From: Monocercomonoides exilis
Taxonomy: Eukaryota; Preaxostyla; Oxymonadida; Polymastigidae
DNA: 64,000 nucleotides
Assembly: GCA_001643675.2 (NCBI GenBank)
Contig: LSRY02000019.1
Coordinates: 62,001-126,000 of the forward strand
Direction: 5' to 3'
Part shown: piece by piece, positions 22,558-33,705 of the stretch
Layout of the letters: the number at the start of each line of letters is the position of its first letter
Numbering within the stretch: position 1 is the stretch's first letter
Position numbers and translations under genes: made by a program
The notes under the pieces: generated by a model
The model's database searches: none
The model's input: the letters and a program-made list of their open reading frames with translations, nothing else
Told to the model about the DNA's origin: nothing

Positions 22558-23487
22558 TTATTTTGAAGAGCATCCACAGCAAAAATGAGATTTTGGTCCA
22601 TGAAAAGAACGCGAAGTGGTTTCAAATGGTGCAGATGGACCAACAATAAGCTTGCTATCTTGGGGCTTATAAATGTGCTTGTCATCTGGACGTCCAGGAT
22701 CTTTGTATGTTTCCCTTGCTGTGGATTCCAACCTTCCAAGAGGACCTGCAGATTCTGGAACACCTTTAAAAGCTCTTTCTCTTGTAGGATAATCATCAGA
22801 TGATGGACTTTTATATGTTCCGCGTGTTGTTGTAGTAAAATCTGTAGGGCGAGTTCCCAAAGGTTGTGTTGAACTCTTAAAAGGCAATGATCGTTCAGTA
22901 GGCTCTCCAAGGTAATTTGTTCTGTACTCTGTATCAAAAAGTCCAGGAGGAGATGATCTGGCCTTTGTTTCTCCTGGGCCCACAGACGGGCTATACAAAT
23001 CTTCGCTTGGCTTGATGTATGTTTGCCTATATGTTGTATCGAATTTTCCAGGTTCTGATTTCATTGGAGAATTAAAAGAACGTACACGAGCAGGATAATC
23101 AGCTGAAGACGGAGCCTTATACGAATCTCTCGTCATTGTGTGCGGATCAAACGGTTCGCTACCCTTCCAAGAACGAGACTTAGCCAATGGCTCATGATCA
23201 ACGTGTTTTGGAGTGTATTGGCGTTTCATTTCGGTTGCCATAGGAACCAAGCTGGGATCGGTTCCTAAGTTATCTGTTGGACGATATTGACGAGACGTTG
23301 GATAATCTTCATCGCTTGGGGGCTTGTGAAAACCTCTGCTAGTTGTGTTGAATGCATCAGGGTCATATGGCAAAGTTTTTGAAGATTTTGGTTGTTCTTT
23401 TCCATGACACAAACAGTCACATTTATGTGCGCATGTGCAGGGATAGTAAGGAGGACAAAGAGGAACAAGATCACAAGTTTTTGGCAT
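22558..23487 (-). CDS. SAXO/FAM154-type microtubule-stabilising protein, 309 residues
   Basis: SAXO proteins bind and stabilise axonemal, centriolar or cortical microtubules. They have a Cys-rich N-terminus and tandem Mn repeats. Here the N-terminus holds a Cys cluster (PCTCAHKCDCLC) within the first 30 residues. About seven repeats follow with the core F-[DNTE]-T-x-x-R-x-x-[YF], spaced 25-45 residues apart: FNTTSRGF, FDPHTMTRDSY, FDTTYRQTY, FDTEYRTNY, FTTTTRGTY, LESTARETY, FETTSRSF. Several are followed by KxPSxxDYPxR. The protein ends in a CCCG-like cluster (FCCGCSSK). It is a single exon with its ATG at 23487-23485. Its presence implies a flagellated cell or stable microtubule arrays. No obvious functional link to the adjacent helical protein. 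Confidence 0.82.
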   Translation of the reverse strand: MPKTCDLVPLCPPYYPCTCAHKCDCLCHGKEQPKSSKTLPYDPDAFNTTSRGFHKPPSDEDYPTSRQYRPTDNLGTDPSLVPMATEMKRQYTPKHVDHEPLAKSRSWKGSEPFDPHTMTRDSYKAPSSADYPARVRSFNSPMKSEPGKFDTTYRQTYIKPSEDLYSPSVGPGETKARSSPPGLFDTEYRTNYLGEPTERSLPFKSSTQPLGTRPTDFTTTTRGTYKSPSSDDYPTRERAFKGVPESAGPLGRLESTARETYKDPGRPDDKHIYKPQDSKLIVGPSAPFETTSRSFHGPKSHFCCGCSSK

Positions 23488-24887
23488 AACGGTTTTTTGT
23501 AACCATATTACTTTCTTTTTGTTGAGACGAAATAAAGATTATTCTTTTTGATTGAATAATGTCAATTATTCACTGAAATAAGTTTCAAATGCTGCTAATG
23601 CTAAATACATCGGTAAAGTGTAACTTATTGGGTCCGAAAATTTTCAAAGAAATTATCTTGAATTGTTTCTTAAATATACTTCATTGTTGTAAATTCGATT
23701 AATAAATGTGTAATTAAGTTTCAACGATTAACAAATAAGTTGTGAATTTCAGTTTCATTACCAAAAATAAAACCAGAATTTACAAATATTTACAGAATCA
23801 TTAAAATCTTCTTCATTCTTCAAATTATTTTCTACTTTAATTCACTCAATTCACAAATACCCAAATAAAATAAGTTGCTATTTACAGAATCTGAAGATTT
23901 TTCATCATCTTCATAGTTTTCTTTTCATTATCATCAAATAATTTTCGAATAAATATGTTCCACCTTTTGAGTGATAATGATTTAAAAATTATGTTATGAT
24001 AGGATTTTTCAATAGAAATCATAATTTTTTTACAAAAAATATCATTTGATGAATGATGATATTCGAATGTGTTAAATTTGGTGAAATATTGAGAATAATT
24101 CACAGTTAAAATCGGGACCCAATATATTACATCTTACCAATACATGCAGATTAGAACGTTCTTGATATATTATTTCAAATACATTTTTATCTACAATAAT
24201 TGTCAAATGAAAAAAAAAAAATACAATTCTTTTGCTCTTCATAATATTAAATAACTATTGAAGTAATTATTATTATTATTATTATTCTGAAGTCTGAAAG
24301 TTAGATGAGAAACGCTTTCGAAAACTCAAAAATCAAATCATTTAAAATAATTATTTATTTAGAAAATTCTTGTATACTTTAATTTTGATGAAAGTTTATT
24401 TTTTGCTCATTTGAACAATCACAATAATTCATATGTTTCACCTGCAGATTGTTAATTCCATTTCCTTTTTGTCATTCAAAATTCCTCTTTCCGGTTTTTG
24501 ATCCCTTTGACAAATTTATTTTTTTCATTCTCATAAATTTTATCTTCAAATCATCAAAGTTAAAAAACAACAAGAATGTGATCATATCACAGTCTTTGCT
24601 CATTGAAACAGTCACTATATCACAAAAATAGTCGCATTATTTCTTGTTATTTTCGTTTTTAGGTTGCAGTGATCGTTTTCAGGTGCTCATATTTTTGAAA
24701 AATATATGTATTTCGATATATTCGTATATTTTATCACAAAGGACTAATTAATGGTTGATCACCTGTTAACAAACCCATTTTTACAGTCTGAATATTTCTC
24801 TATCTTTTAAATCGTATTTATTTTTTTTAAAAATTTTTAACAACGAATTAATTTTTGTTTTCCATTGTTGATTCGCATTATATCTAG
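23488..24887. other. Divergent AT-rich intergenic region
   Basis: 1.4 kb between the divergent SAXO and PHD-protein genes. Small frames (23882-24103 minus, 24449-24631 plus) have no recognisable content. A short TTA microsatellite lies near 24269-24288. Promoters for both genes should lie here, but no motif was identified. Confidence 0.6.
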
Positions 24888-27800
24888 ATGGAAGATAGTG
24901 GTATTAAGCTTTTTATAAAATTTGATATTCAACATTTCAAAAAATATTATTTTCTTTTTTCATGCAATTATTTTTCTCATTTTGAAAAAATTTTGCATTC
25001 ACATAATACCCCGCATAAATATAATAGAAGAAAGTGACTTGGATGAACTTCATTTCCCGTTAAAAGTGTTGAGCGCGGAGAATATTGACAGACTCGATGA
25101 AGAGATTTCTTTTGATGGTGTGAATTTTTTTGTGTAAAATAGTACAACATATTTCATCATGCATAATATTTTATTGTGTTTTGATAAACTGTTATAAGAT
25201 AAATTTTGCACTGTATGTGGATTGTACACATCTTATGATGACAACCCGATCGTCGTTTGTGACAAATGTCAAACGGCTGTACATGCAAAATGCTACGATA
25301 TAAGTGCTGAGGAGCTTGAAGAAGATGAGTGGCTATGTAAGCCATGCAAGTGTGAAGACTATAAAGCCAATATTTCAATTTAAAAAATTTATTATTTTTT
25401 TTTTTTTTATTAGGCAACATGTTTATGCTATCAAAAAACAAAAGGTTGGACAAAAAAATGCTCGTAATTCTGAAAGGCAATGTAGGTTATGTTCGCATTA
25501 TGGAGGAGCAATGAGCGAAGTCAGCAATGATGGTGGATGGGTTCACACATGCTGCGCTATATATCTCCCAGAAGTTTGATTTGTCTAATTTCATTTTCTT
25601 GATTTATAAATTCGTTCCAATTATTAAGCTGCAATTTGTTGATGGAGCCGTCGATATTGACAAAGTGTTGAAAGAGCGAAAGAAGCACAAATGCTGTTTG
25701 TGCAATTCTTCGGAAGGGGCGATGATTCGATGTAGCTGTGCTCTCTGCGATTCCCTTTTGAAAGACCAGGAATCCGATTCCGAAGAAAGTGATACTGAAA
25801 ATGCTCAAGAACAATCAGGAAAAGAGGCTGATGTTTTGGAAGTTAAGGAAACAAAAGAAAAAGTGAGAAGAAATAGACGAAAGGAACAAAAGAAAGAAGC
25901 TGAGGAAAAGGAAAATAAAAAAGAGGATGAAAAGGAGTTAGAGAAAGCGGAGGAGAAAGAAGTTGAGAAAGAAGCTGAAAAAGAAGAGGAGAAAGAAGCG
26001 AAAGAAGAAAAAGAAGAGAAAGAAGAAAAAGAATCCGAGAAAGAGGATGTGAAAGAAATTTCAAAGGCCAAAGCCGATGAAGAGAAAGCTGCAAAAGAGG
26101 ATAAAGATAACTCTTCAGATGTCGAAGTCATTGAAGTGAAGAAGCCGAGAAGAGGGCGCCCACCGAAAAAGAAGCCTGAGGGTTCTGAGAAAGCAGGCGA
26201 AGACGCTGCTGCAAAACCAGTTGTCAAGAAAAAGCGCGGGAGGAAGCCGAAGAACGCGCTGAAGGCGAAGAAGGAAGAGGAAAGCAACGACGGAAACGAG
26301 TCGCCTGAGGAAGAGGATGTCAAAGAGGATGAAGTGGTGCCTCTGTCCAAGCGCTTCCTGCAGCTGCACGATGGCTGCCAGAAATGGTTCCATGTGTCGT
26401 GTGCTGTGAAAAGTATGAACGTTGTCAAATTGAATGGCTTTTGAGAACTTCATTTTAATCGTCATTGTCATCGTCATCGTCATTATTTAGAAATAATTAT
26501 TGCACGTTTTAACAAAAATTTGCATTTTTATTCTTTTTCAATTTAAATCTTCATTTTTATGTTTAAACAAATGTTTATGTTTTTCTCTTTTGCATCAATG
26601 GCAGACCATCTTCTTATCGATATTCTCCCGTTTCCCACTTCTGCTAAAACGAAAGTGGCAACACCTGCTTCATCATCAGAATCCACCGCAGCTCAAACAT
26701 CCTCTTCTTCCTCTAATTCTTCCTCTTCCTCTTCTTCTTCATCATCTGATTCATCAACTGAATCAATCCAAGCAGATGGCCCAACCTTCTTCGCTATTTT
26801 CTGCCCTGAGCACACCGAGGCATTCTACAACCTTCCCGATGACAAGAAGTACATCATCGGAAGTTACAACTACCATCCGCTGATTGGAATGGGCGTGCTG
26901 ACACGCGAAATGATCGATGCGCTGAAGCAGAAAGTGAAGATGGACAACAAAGCAGAAGAGGCTGCGAAGGAGGAAGCGGCGGAACAGAAAATGGATGTGG
27001 AAGAAGGAGCGAAAGAAGAAGGAAAAGAAGAGATGAAAGAAGAAATAAAGGAAGAAATCAAAGAAGAGGTGAAAGAAGAAACGAAAGACGAAACAAGTGA
27101 AGAGAGCAAATTGGAGGAAGTGAAAGAAGAGCTGAAAGAAGCAAAAGAGAAAATTGAAAACGAAGAAGGAAAAGGAGAAAAAGACGAAAAGACTGAAAAA
27201 TCGAGGAAAGCCGAAAAATTGCGCAAACTGAAAGAAGCAAGAGCAGAAGCCAATCGGATATTCAAGTTTGCACTGACGATGCAGGAAATCATTGACTGCC
27301 GTAACACTTGCATGACATGTGTGCCTTTGTTGTATTTTTTAGCCCCCTCTTTCAATCATATTCCAATTTAAATATATATTCAACATTATTATTATTATAA
27401 ATTCCGTTATTTCCAATTAAAATAATAATGTTATTAAAAAATATTTTCACAGGCACCAAATTCTCTGTGAAGCCCTGTGGCAAGTTCCTGAATCCATTTG
27501 TTGCCCTCAACAGATGCATGCGTCCTCCAAAGACAGACCCACCAGCGCTGAATTACTGGCGCATTATGAACCAAAAGAAGAAGCGAGAGAAAAGCGAAGA
27601 AGACGAAGAAGAAGGCGAGGAGGAAGGCGAAGAGAAGGAGGAGAACGAAGGAGAGGAGGAGTCTTCTTCTTCCGAAGTGGAGAAGAAAGTGAAGAGGCGC
27701 CCGAAAGCGAAGTCTGTGCGACCGAGATGGGAGCCAGCGCCGGGCGAGGAGTTCCACTTCAACGACGTCTTCTTGTCAGATGAAGAGCTGCGGGAGCTGG

Positions 27801-29188
27801 ATGCTCAGCTTGCCTTTGAGAGGAAGTCTGCGAAGGCTGGCCACGAGGAAGAAGAAGAGGAAAGCGCTGGCTCAGGCGCAGGCGGAGGTGCAGGTGCAAA
27901 CAACGACGGAATGGATGTGGAAGAGGAAGGGAAGGAAGGCAAAGATGATGATGATGATCAGTACAAAGACGAGTCCGAGGCGAAGAAGCAGAAGAAGCCT
28001 GTGACAGGAAAGAAGCGGGGGAGGAAGCCAGGGAGCACGAAGAAGAAGAAGATGGAGGATGACGATTTTGTGGGAGAGGCTGTGGAAGATGATGCGCATA
28101 GCGATGCTGAAGACAGCGATGCCGACAAGATATCACAAGAGGATGTATCAGACTTCTCAGAAAACGGAAAGTCGAAAAAGAAAAAGAAGCGCCGCGGACG
28201 GAAGCCGAAGAATGCAGACAAAGAAAAGAGCGAGAAAGATGCAGAGGGCGAAGAGAAAGACGGTGAAGGGAAAAACGAGGCGAATGAGAAGAAGCCAGGA
28301 ACTGTGGGGCGAAAGCGCGGGCCACGAAAGCAGAAAGATGCAGCAGCAGCATCTGCATCGGCAGCGCCAACTTCTGCACCACAGCCGTCTGCTCCTGCTG
28401 CGACATTCCCTCAAACTGCCTCATCTTCTGCCTCAGCCAGCACCCCAGCCTCAGCCTCAGCCTCAACGATGGCCTCTGCACCAGCCACGCAGATCAGCAC
28501 ACAGCCAATCAACTCCAGCAGCACCTCGCTGACATCGCCTCTGACGTCTTCGTATGCATATGCACCTGCATCTCTGCCACAGCACCAGCCGCTCACCCAA
28601 AACTCGCTCCTTGCAGCAGCTGCAGCAGTTGCCTCGTCGTCGTCGATGATGTCATCGATCGGGCTGTTGGGAGGGACTTCACAAGGCGACGGCTACGGGA
28701 TGTCGCTGGACGAGTACTATGCGTGGCAGAAGCAGCAGCTCCTCCGCCAGCAGCCGCGCACTGCGATGATGCCTGGCTATCCTGAGGGATATGGCCCCTC
28801 GCAGATGGGCATGGCTGGCACTGGCATGCCCACAGGCACATTGGCATTCTCAACGATGCAGCAGGCCGTGCCGATGGGGACAGTCGCGATGGGCGAGCAA
28901 AGTGTGATGGGGGGAGAGATGGCTCCTGCGCTTGGGGCGGGTGCGGGTGGTGCACAGGGCGGCGAGCAGACAACAACGCCGACAGGGTCTGCTGTACCGA
29001 ATGAGCTGCTGGTGCTGGCCAATCGTGTGCAGCAGGAGCTCGCTGCGTCGTACGGCGCTGCTGCCAACAACATCAGCCTTGCCCAGCTCTTCCAGCAGAT
29101 CAGCCCGTCGATCGTGTCGCTGTCGCAGGAGGAGCAGTCCTCGACCATCAAAGACGCGTTCCTGAAGATCCTCCAAATGGCCCAGTAA
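24888..29188 (+). CDS. PHD plus extended-PHD (PZP-like) chromatin protein with AT-hooks, seven exons
   Basis: Exons: 24888-24900, 25028-25117, 25199-25349, 25414-25573, 25629-26412, 26605-27318, 27453-29188. All phases agree, giving 1215 residues. A classical PHD finger spans residues ~38-83 (CTVC, CDKC, H, C, CKPC). An extended PHD follows, as in BRPF, JADE and AF10 proteins, which read the histone H3 tail: CRLC at ~108, VHTCCA, CCLC at ~160-163, then GAMIRC. The finger is interrupted by about 210 acidic/basic residues before DGCQKWFHVSCA (~386-397). A second Ser-rich insertion precedes FFAIFCPEH (~466-469). AT-hook cores (RGRPPKK ~313, RGRKPK ~340, RGRKPG ~825, RGRKPK ~884) suggest DNA binding; the first two lie inside the finger-splitting insertion. 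The C-terminus is Ala/Ser/Gln/Met-rich with a helical end. The first exon is only 13 nt, so the start is the weakest point. Confidence 0.8.
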
Positions 29189-30044
29189 AATTTAAAGAAA
29201 GAAAAAAAAGAAAAGAAAAGAATAAATAAATTCTTCTTGTTTGGTTGCAATTTTGGTTTGATTTGTTTTTCTTTTTAATCGTTTGTGACTGAAAGGAGGA
29301 GTGTTTTTATGGGATTGCTGCTGTGGATATTAGCTCTCCTGTTCTTAATCTTTTTATGAATTTACTTCTTCTCGTCTTTTGTTCCTTCTCATGTCATGTC
29401 TTAATGTTATTTTCTTATCATCCCACAAGTATTTCTATTTCCATGGATAAGTTTCAATACACCAATTTAAAACTCATCTTGTTGATATAAACAAACCGAT
29501 TATTTGTTAACATTTCTTTCTCTCATAAAGCATGATGACTTCAATTACAAAAAGCAAAGTTCTCGCAAAGAAATCATCCAATTTAAAAAACATCTTTGAA
29601 AGAAACTATTTTATTATCAAAATCAACTGAGTTCAGTTTGTGTCAACAGATTTGTGTGAAATGAATCGAATGAATTGACTGAAAAAGCAAAGAACGATAA
29701 AGACTTTTTAAAATATAATTCACAACATACATAACAGAACAGAAATATGACTCATTTCCAAGGAGAAATAAACTAATCGCCAATTTAAATACAACAATAA
29801 AGGTTATGAAACGAAGAAACAATGCAAAATAAACTAATGCAATCGATCATCAAAAGAAGCAAAAAACTCGTTTCAATAAAAATAAAAAAGGCTTACAAGA
29901 GATAAATCATTCTGCTAATGTCCACTAAAAAGCAATACCAATCGATATTTATAAATACAGCACGCAAATTTCTGTATATTTTCACTCCCAAAAAAATTCA
30001 ACAACTTAAAAAGAACCACCTAATTTTCTCTAATACTCTCATTC
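29189..30044. other. Convergent AT-rich spacer
   Basis: 856 bp between the 3' ends of the PHD-protein gene and the kinase-like gene. No open frame or repeat of note is seen. Confidence 0.7.
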
Positions 30045-32420
30045 TCATTCGTATCTAGCATCTGATCGTGGTGTTCTGGTGGATCTTGCACTCATAGGAG
30101 GTTTGTGTGCCGAGCTGTGTGCAGATGAAGAAGGACGCTCAGATTCCGAAGTGCCAAGCTTGCTGGATGCAACTTGCTTCACACGAGGCTTCGTGGAGTT
30201 TGATATCTGCCTCATAAATGCAGTTGTGGGCGTCGCCGGTAGAAGTGATTTCTTTGCGCGTGCACTTTTTGAAGGTATCTGATGATGAGGTGTTCGAACA
30301 GAGGGAGTGCTTGGGGCACGCTGAAGAGGCTCCAAATTGAGATGCGGAACAGAAATAGAAGAAGACGACGAGTCAGTTGAAGGTGTAGGTGATGAAAGTG
30401 CTGTCTCTTTGTACTTCGGTGGCTGTGCAGACGGATACTCTACGCTTGCTGCTGCTGAGCCTTTGTTCGCATAGAATGGCGAAGAAGCATGCGACGGAGG
30501 AGACAAAGAATTGCGTCGTGGCCGCGGAACAGTGCTGCAGCGTGGAGGAGAAACCATCCGCGGAGCCGCTGCACGTGGCTCAGTTCGCATTGATGTAATT
30601 GCTGATGATGGATATGCATGTGCTGGAAGTGGGCTTGTGTTGTCTTCCACAGAAGGATATTCAGGCATTAGCCTGGCCGGCCTTTCTCGCACGGAGCGCC
30701 GTGTGGGAGGCGTCTTGCGCCTCGAAAAGGTCACAGGGGTGCGAGCGCTCTCCGGTTTTAATCCATACACATCTGAACGTGGTGTATGCTTTGGCGTTTT
30801 CGGAGGGGCGCGGTGAGTTCTGGCGGATGTTGGAACTTTTGGCGATTTTTCAGTTCTAACAGGCTCGTCTTTTCGAACAAGTCGTTTGCTGCTTTCTTTC
30901 TTTGGAGATGTTGTTCCTTTCTCTCCAATGCTCGGACTTACCGTGCTGCTTCTCATTGTATCACTTGCTCTGTAATTTGGACCTGCTGTTTGAGTGTCCT
31001 TGCCAAATTCGATATCTTCCACCACTTCTTCGATCATTCCATCTGACCCTTCTGTGTGATCAAAGCTTCTGTAAGCCTCATTCAAATCATCGCTGCTTGA
31101 TTTGCTCTTGTTGCTTGTAGCAGAAGCAGAAGCAGAAGTATTGCTTGGCCCTTTCGTCTTTCGGACTGTGCGGCAGATGCGTGTTATTTGCGGCTGAACC
31201 GAAGGCTGAAAAGTCGAAAGGACCGTCCCCACCAAAGACGACGATGCATCAGACAGAATGTTGCTTGCGATTGTCGATCCCCTTGAAAGCGTAGCTGCCT
31301 TTGAGGATGCAGACGGAGATTCTGAAGGAAAAGCGTGTGAATGTGTTTGGGGAAATGTGAATGGTGTAACAGAAGGTGTGGATGAAGTAGTATCTCTATT
31401 TCTTGGCATTTTCAGATCTCGATTTCGTTTTGAAGATAGAAGGCGAAAGGCTTCTGCCTCATCGATGTCATCGCCTTCGTAAATCTGTTCATTTTTAATA
31501 AGCGGAGTGTCAACAGCTGACAGACTTGTACGAGTTGTCTTGACAGTTTGTGGTGTTGACCTTTGAGTCGAAGAAAATACATTCATCTTAGCACCAGTCC
31601 GCCTCGATGAAGATAAAGCACTTGCATCAGTGACACGTTCACTTTCTGAGCGGCTTATGGGTAGTGATGATGGACGTAATGCATGCGTTGGAATAATTGG
31701 AGAGGGAAAAGAAAACTTAAAAAGAGGAAGTTCAAGGCAAGAAGCTGCGGATATCCTAAGCGTTGGGTTATAAACAATTGTTTGGCGAATGAAATCGCAA
31801 AAATGTGGTATCAAATAAGTTGGTATTTGAGAAAGAATTCCAAATGACTCTGAAGGAGGAATAAATGGTTCCTTCCTTGAAAAAAGAGTCTGTGAAACAG
31901 GAACAACTGGACTACTAAATAAAGATAAAGCATTAAAACGCTTATCGGAAATATAATGCAAATCAGCTCGAGACGGATTCCCAAAACGTGAAAATATAGA
32001 TTCAAAAATATCCTCAAATGAATTACACGACAATGGTTTATATCCAAGACACATTTCAAAAAATATCATTCCAAATGCCCACATATCGTTTTCTGGGGTA
32101 AGAATCCCTTCTGATTTTTGAGCTTCAAGATGAAAAAACACTTCAGGTGAAAAATACTGTGCAGTTGTACATTCAGCTGGTAATAAAAATATTTCTTCAG
32201 ATGGTGAAACAAAAATTGTTTTAGGATGAAGAGACCCAAAACATTCACCGTTTTCATGTAATTCTTTTAGAGAAATTAGAACTTTTTTCATCCAAGGAAC
32301 AAGCATCTCTATTTTAATGAATCCTTCAAGTTGCAAAAAAAGAAATTTTTATATAAAGATTTAAATTAAATTCGAAAGAATACCAGGTGATTCATCAAAA
32401 ATGGACGCAAGAGAAGCAAG
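30045..32420 (-). CDS. Kinase-like protein (likely pseudokinase) with Ser/Pro/Arg-rich tail; N-lobe not seen
   Basis: The main exon 32323-30045 joins in phase to a 37-nt exon 32420-32384 through a 60-nt intron (GTATTC donor). The encoded start matches a protein-kinase C-lobe. A helix like alpha-E (MKKVLISLKELHENG) precedes a degenerate catalytic loop FGSLHPKTIF where HRDLKPxN is expected, so the catalytic Asp is Ser and the Asn is Thr. The DFG position is not recognisable (LLPA). An APE-like SPE, then DMWAFGMIFFEMCLGYKPL and NPTLRISAASCLELPLF complete the lobe (~residue 215). The remaining ~550 residues are disordered and basic, rich in Ser, Thr and Pro, with many [ST]P sites. Only ~237 nt separate the first exon seen from the stop of the next gene on the same strand, so a full N-lobe would not fit. 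An exon around 32450-32500 may add a few residues. The first ATG is unresolved. Confidence 0.65.
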
Positions 32421-32657
32421 CTGCATAAAAATTAATATTGATCGATACCCGTAAACCAATTCGCAAAGAATTTAAAAGGAAAAAAATATTTCTCTCTTAA
32501 AAATGTGCAATTTCTTTTGTGAGTGATTGGAACAAAATGAACAAATAATACTATTTACAGTTATAAGAGATGACTAAGATAAAAATTTGGATAAAGACAT
32601 TCTCATGCTCAAAAAAAAGCTGCGTTAAATATTTTGTCATGAAAGAGTTGTCATTAC

Positions 32658-33374
32658 TCATTGCTTTGACGATCCAACTCCACTTGCACATTCTTTGCAT
32701 GGCTTAATCGGATCTTCTGGTCCAAGTTTTGTTCCTTCTGGAGGTGGTGTAATAGACATATCTCCAGGCAATTCTGATTTTCTCTTTTGTGCTTCAGCAA
32801 CTTTATTCATCTCCTCTTGTGCTTTTTTAACTTGCTCTTCTTCATTTTGTTTTTTCCGTTCATCAGCTTTTTGGAGTTTATCTTGAATAACTTTTTCCAA
32901 CTCTTTTTGGGATTCGTCTTGTTTCATCTTATGCTCTTTGTGAATATTTGCAACTTTTTCTTGATGCATACGACAGCTTTCCACCTTTTCTTGCATTAGC
33001 GATTCAGCTCGTTTTTGTGCCATCTCCAAGTCTTTTTCCATTTGTTGTCGGTCTTTTTGACGGTCTGCATTCATTTCTTCCTTTTGTTTTTGTACTGTTT
33101 GTTGCTTTTCTGATACTTTTGCTCCAGCTTCTTTTTTCTTTCAACAAAAATTTGAATAAAAAGTTGAAAAGGATAAAAAAAATCAAACTGATTGAAGTTC
33201 ATTCATTCTACGTCTTTCTGCTTCTGCTAATTTTTCCTGTATTTCTTGCGCAGAAAGCTCTTCCTTTTGATTTGATTCAAGTTTCTTTGCAACTTCTGGC
33301 TTCTCAGAACTTTTTTCTAATGGTACATCGATACAGATACTTTGCATTGAACTTTTAGTTTTGTTTGTTTGCAT
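32658..33374 (-). CDS. Stathmin-like coiled-coil protein, two exons, 221 residues
   Basis: Exon 1 is 33374-33189 and exon 2 is 33137-32658; the 51-nt intron (GTTTGA donor, AAG acceptor) is in phase 0. Stathmins bind tubulin dimers through one long helix and promote microtubule disassembly. Here residues ~42-54 read SAQEIQEKLAEAERRR, close to the stathmin IQKKLEAAEERR segment. A ~115-residue charged helix follows (KEEMNADRQKDRQQMEKDL, then HKEHKMKQDESQKELEKV). A short Pro/Gly tail ends in CKECASGVGSSKQ. Length and layout (short N-terminal strand region, then one long helix) fit stathmin. Charged coiled coils can mimic this, so tubulin binding is inferred. The ATG at 33374-33372 is the first in the frame. 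Confidence 0.55.
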
Positions 33375-33705
33375 TATAAAATGTATTTATAGATTATAGA
33401 AATTAACGCGATTGTTCCAGCACGGTTATATCATGCGAAGGCAAAAAATTCGCACATTCCTGCAGCATTTTGATCTGATTGTATTTTAAATTATTTAAAA
33501 ATTTTATGAAGGAATAATTCAAAGTTGCATATTTTGGTAAATACCCTCTTTCAAAAACAAAAACGAAAAAAAAAAAAAAAGACGTTTGGAGTGAAGACTT
33601 CAAAAAATAAATTGGAAAAAAAAAAATAGCTTCATTCGTTAAAAATTAAAGTTAATAACTTAAATTGTTGAGTGATGAACGATATTATCAAGATATAAAT
33701 TGTTT
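33375..33705. other. AT-rich spacer
   Basis: 331 bp between the phospholipase B-like gene and the stathmin-like gene, both minus strand, so it holds the upstream region of the stathmin-like gene. Nothing specific is recognised; short A runs only. Confidence 0.6.

Noticed and set aside
24922-25137. Small plus-strand ORF that seems to be a separate gene
   Set aside because: Its second half is exon 2 of the PHD protein (from 25028). The hydrophobic first half is intron sequence.
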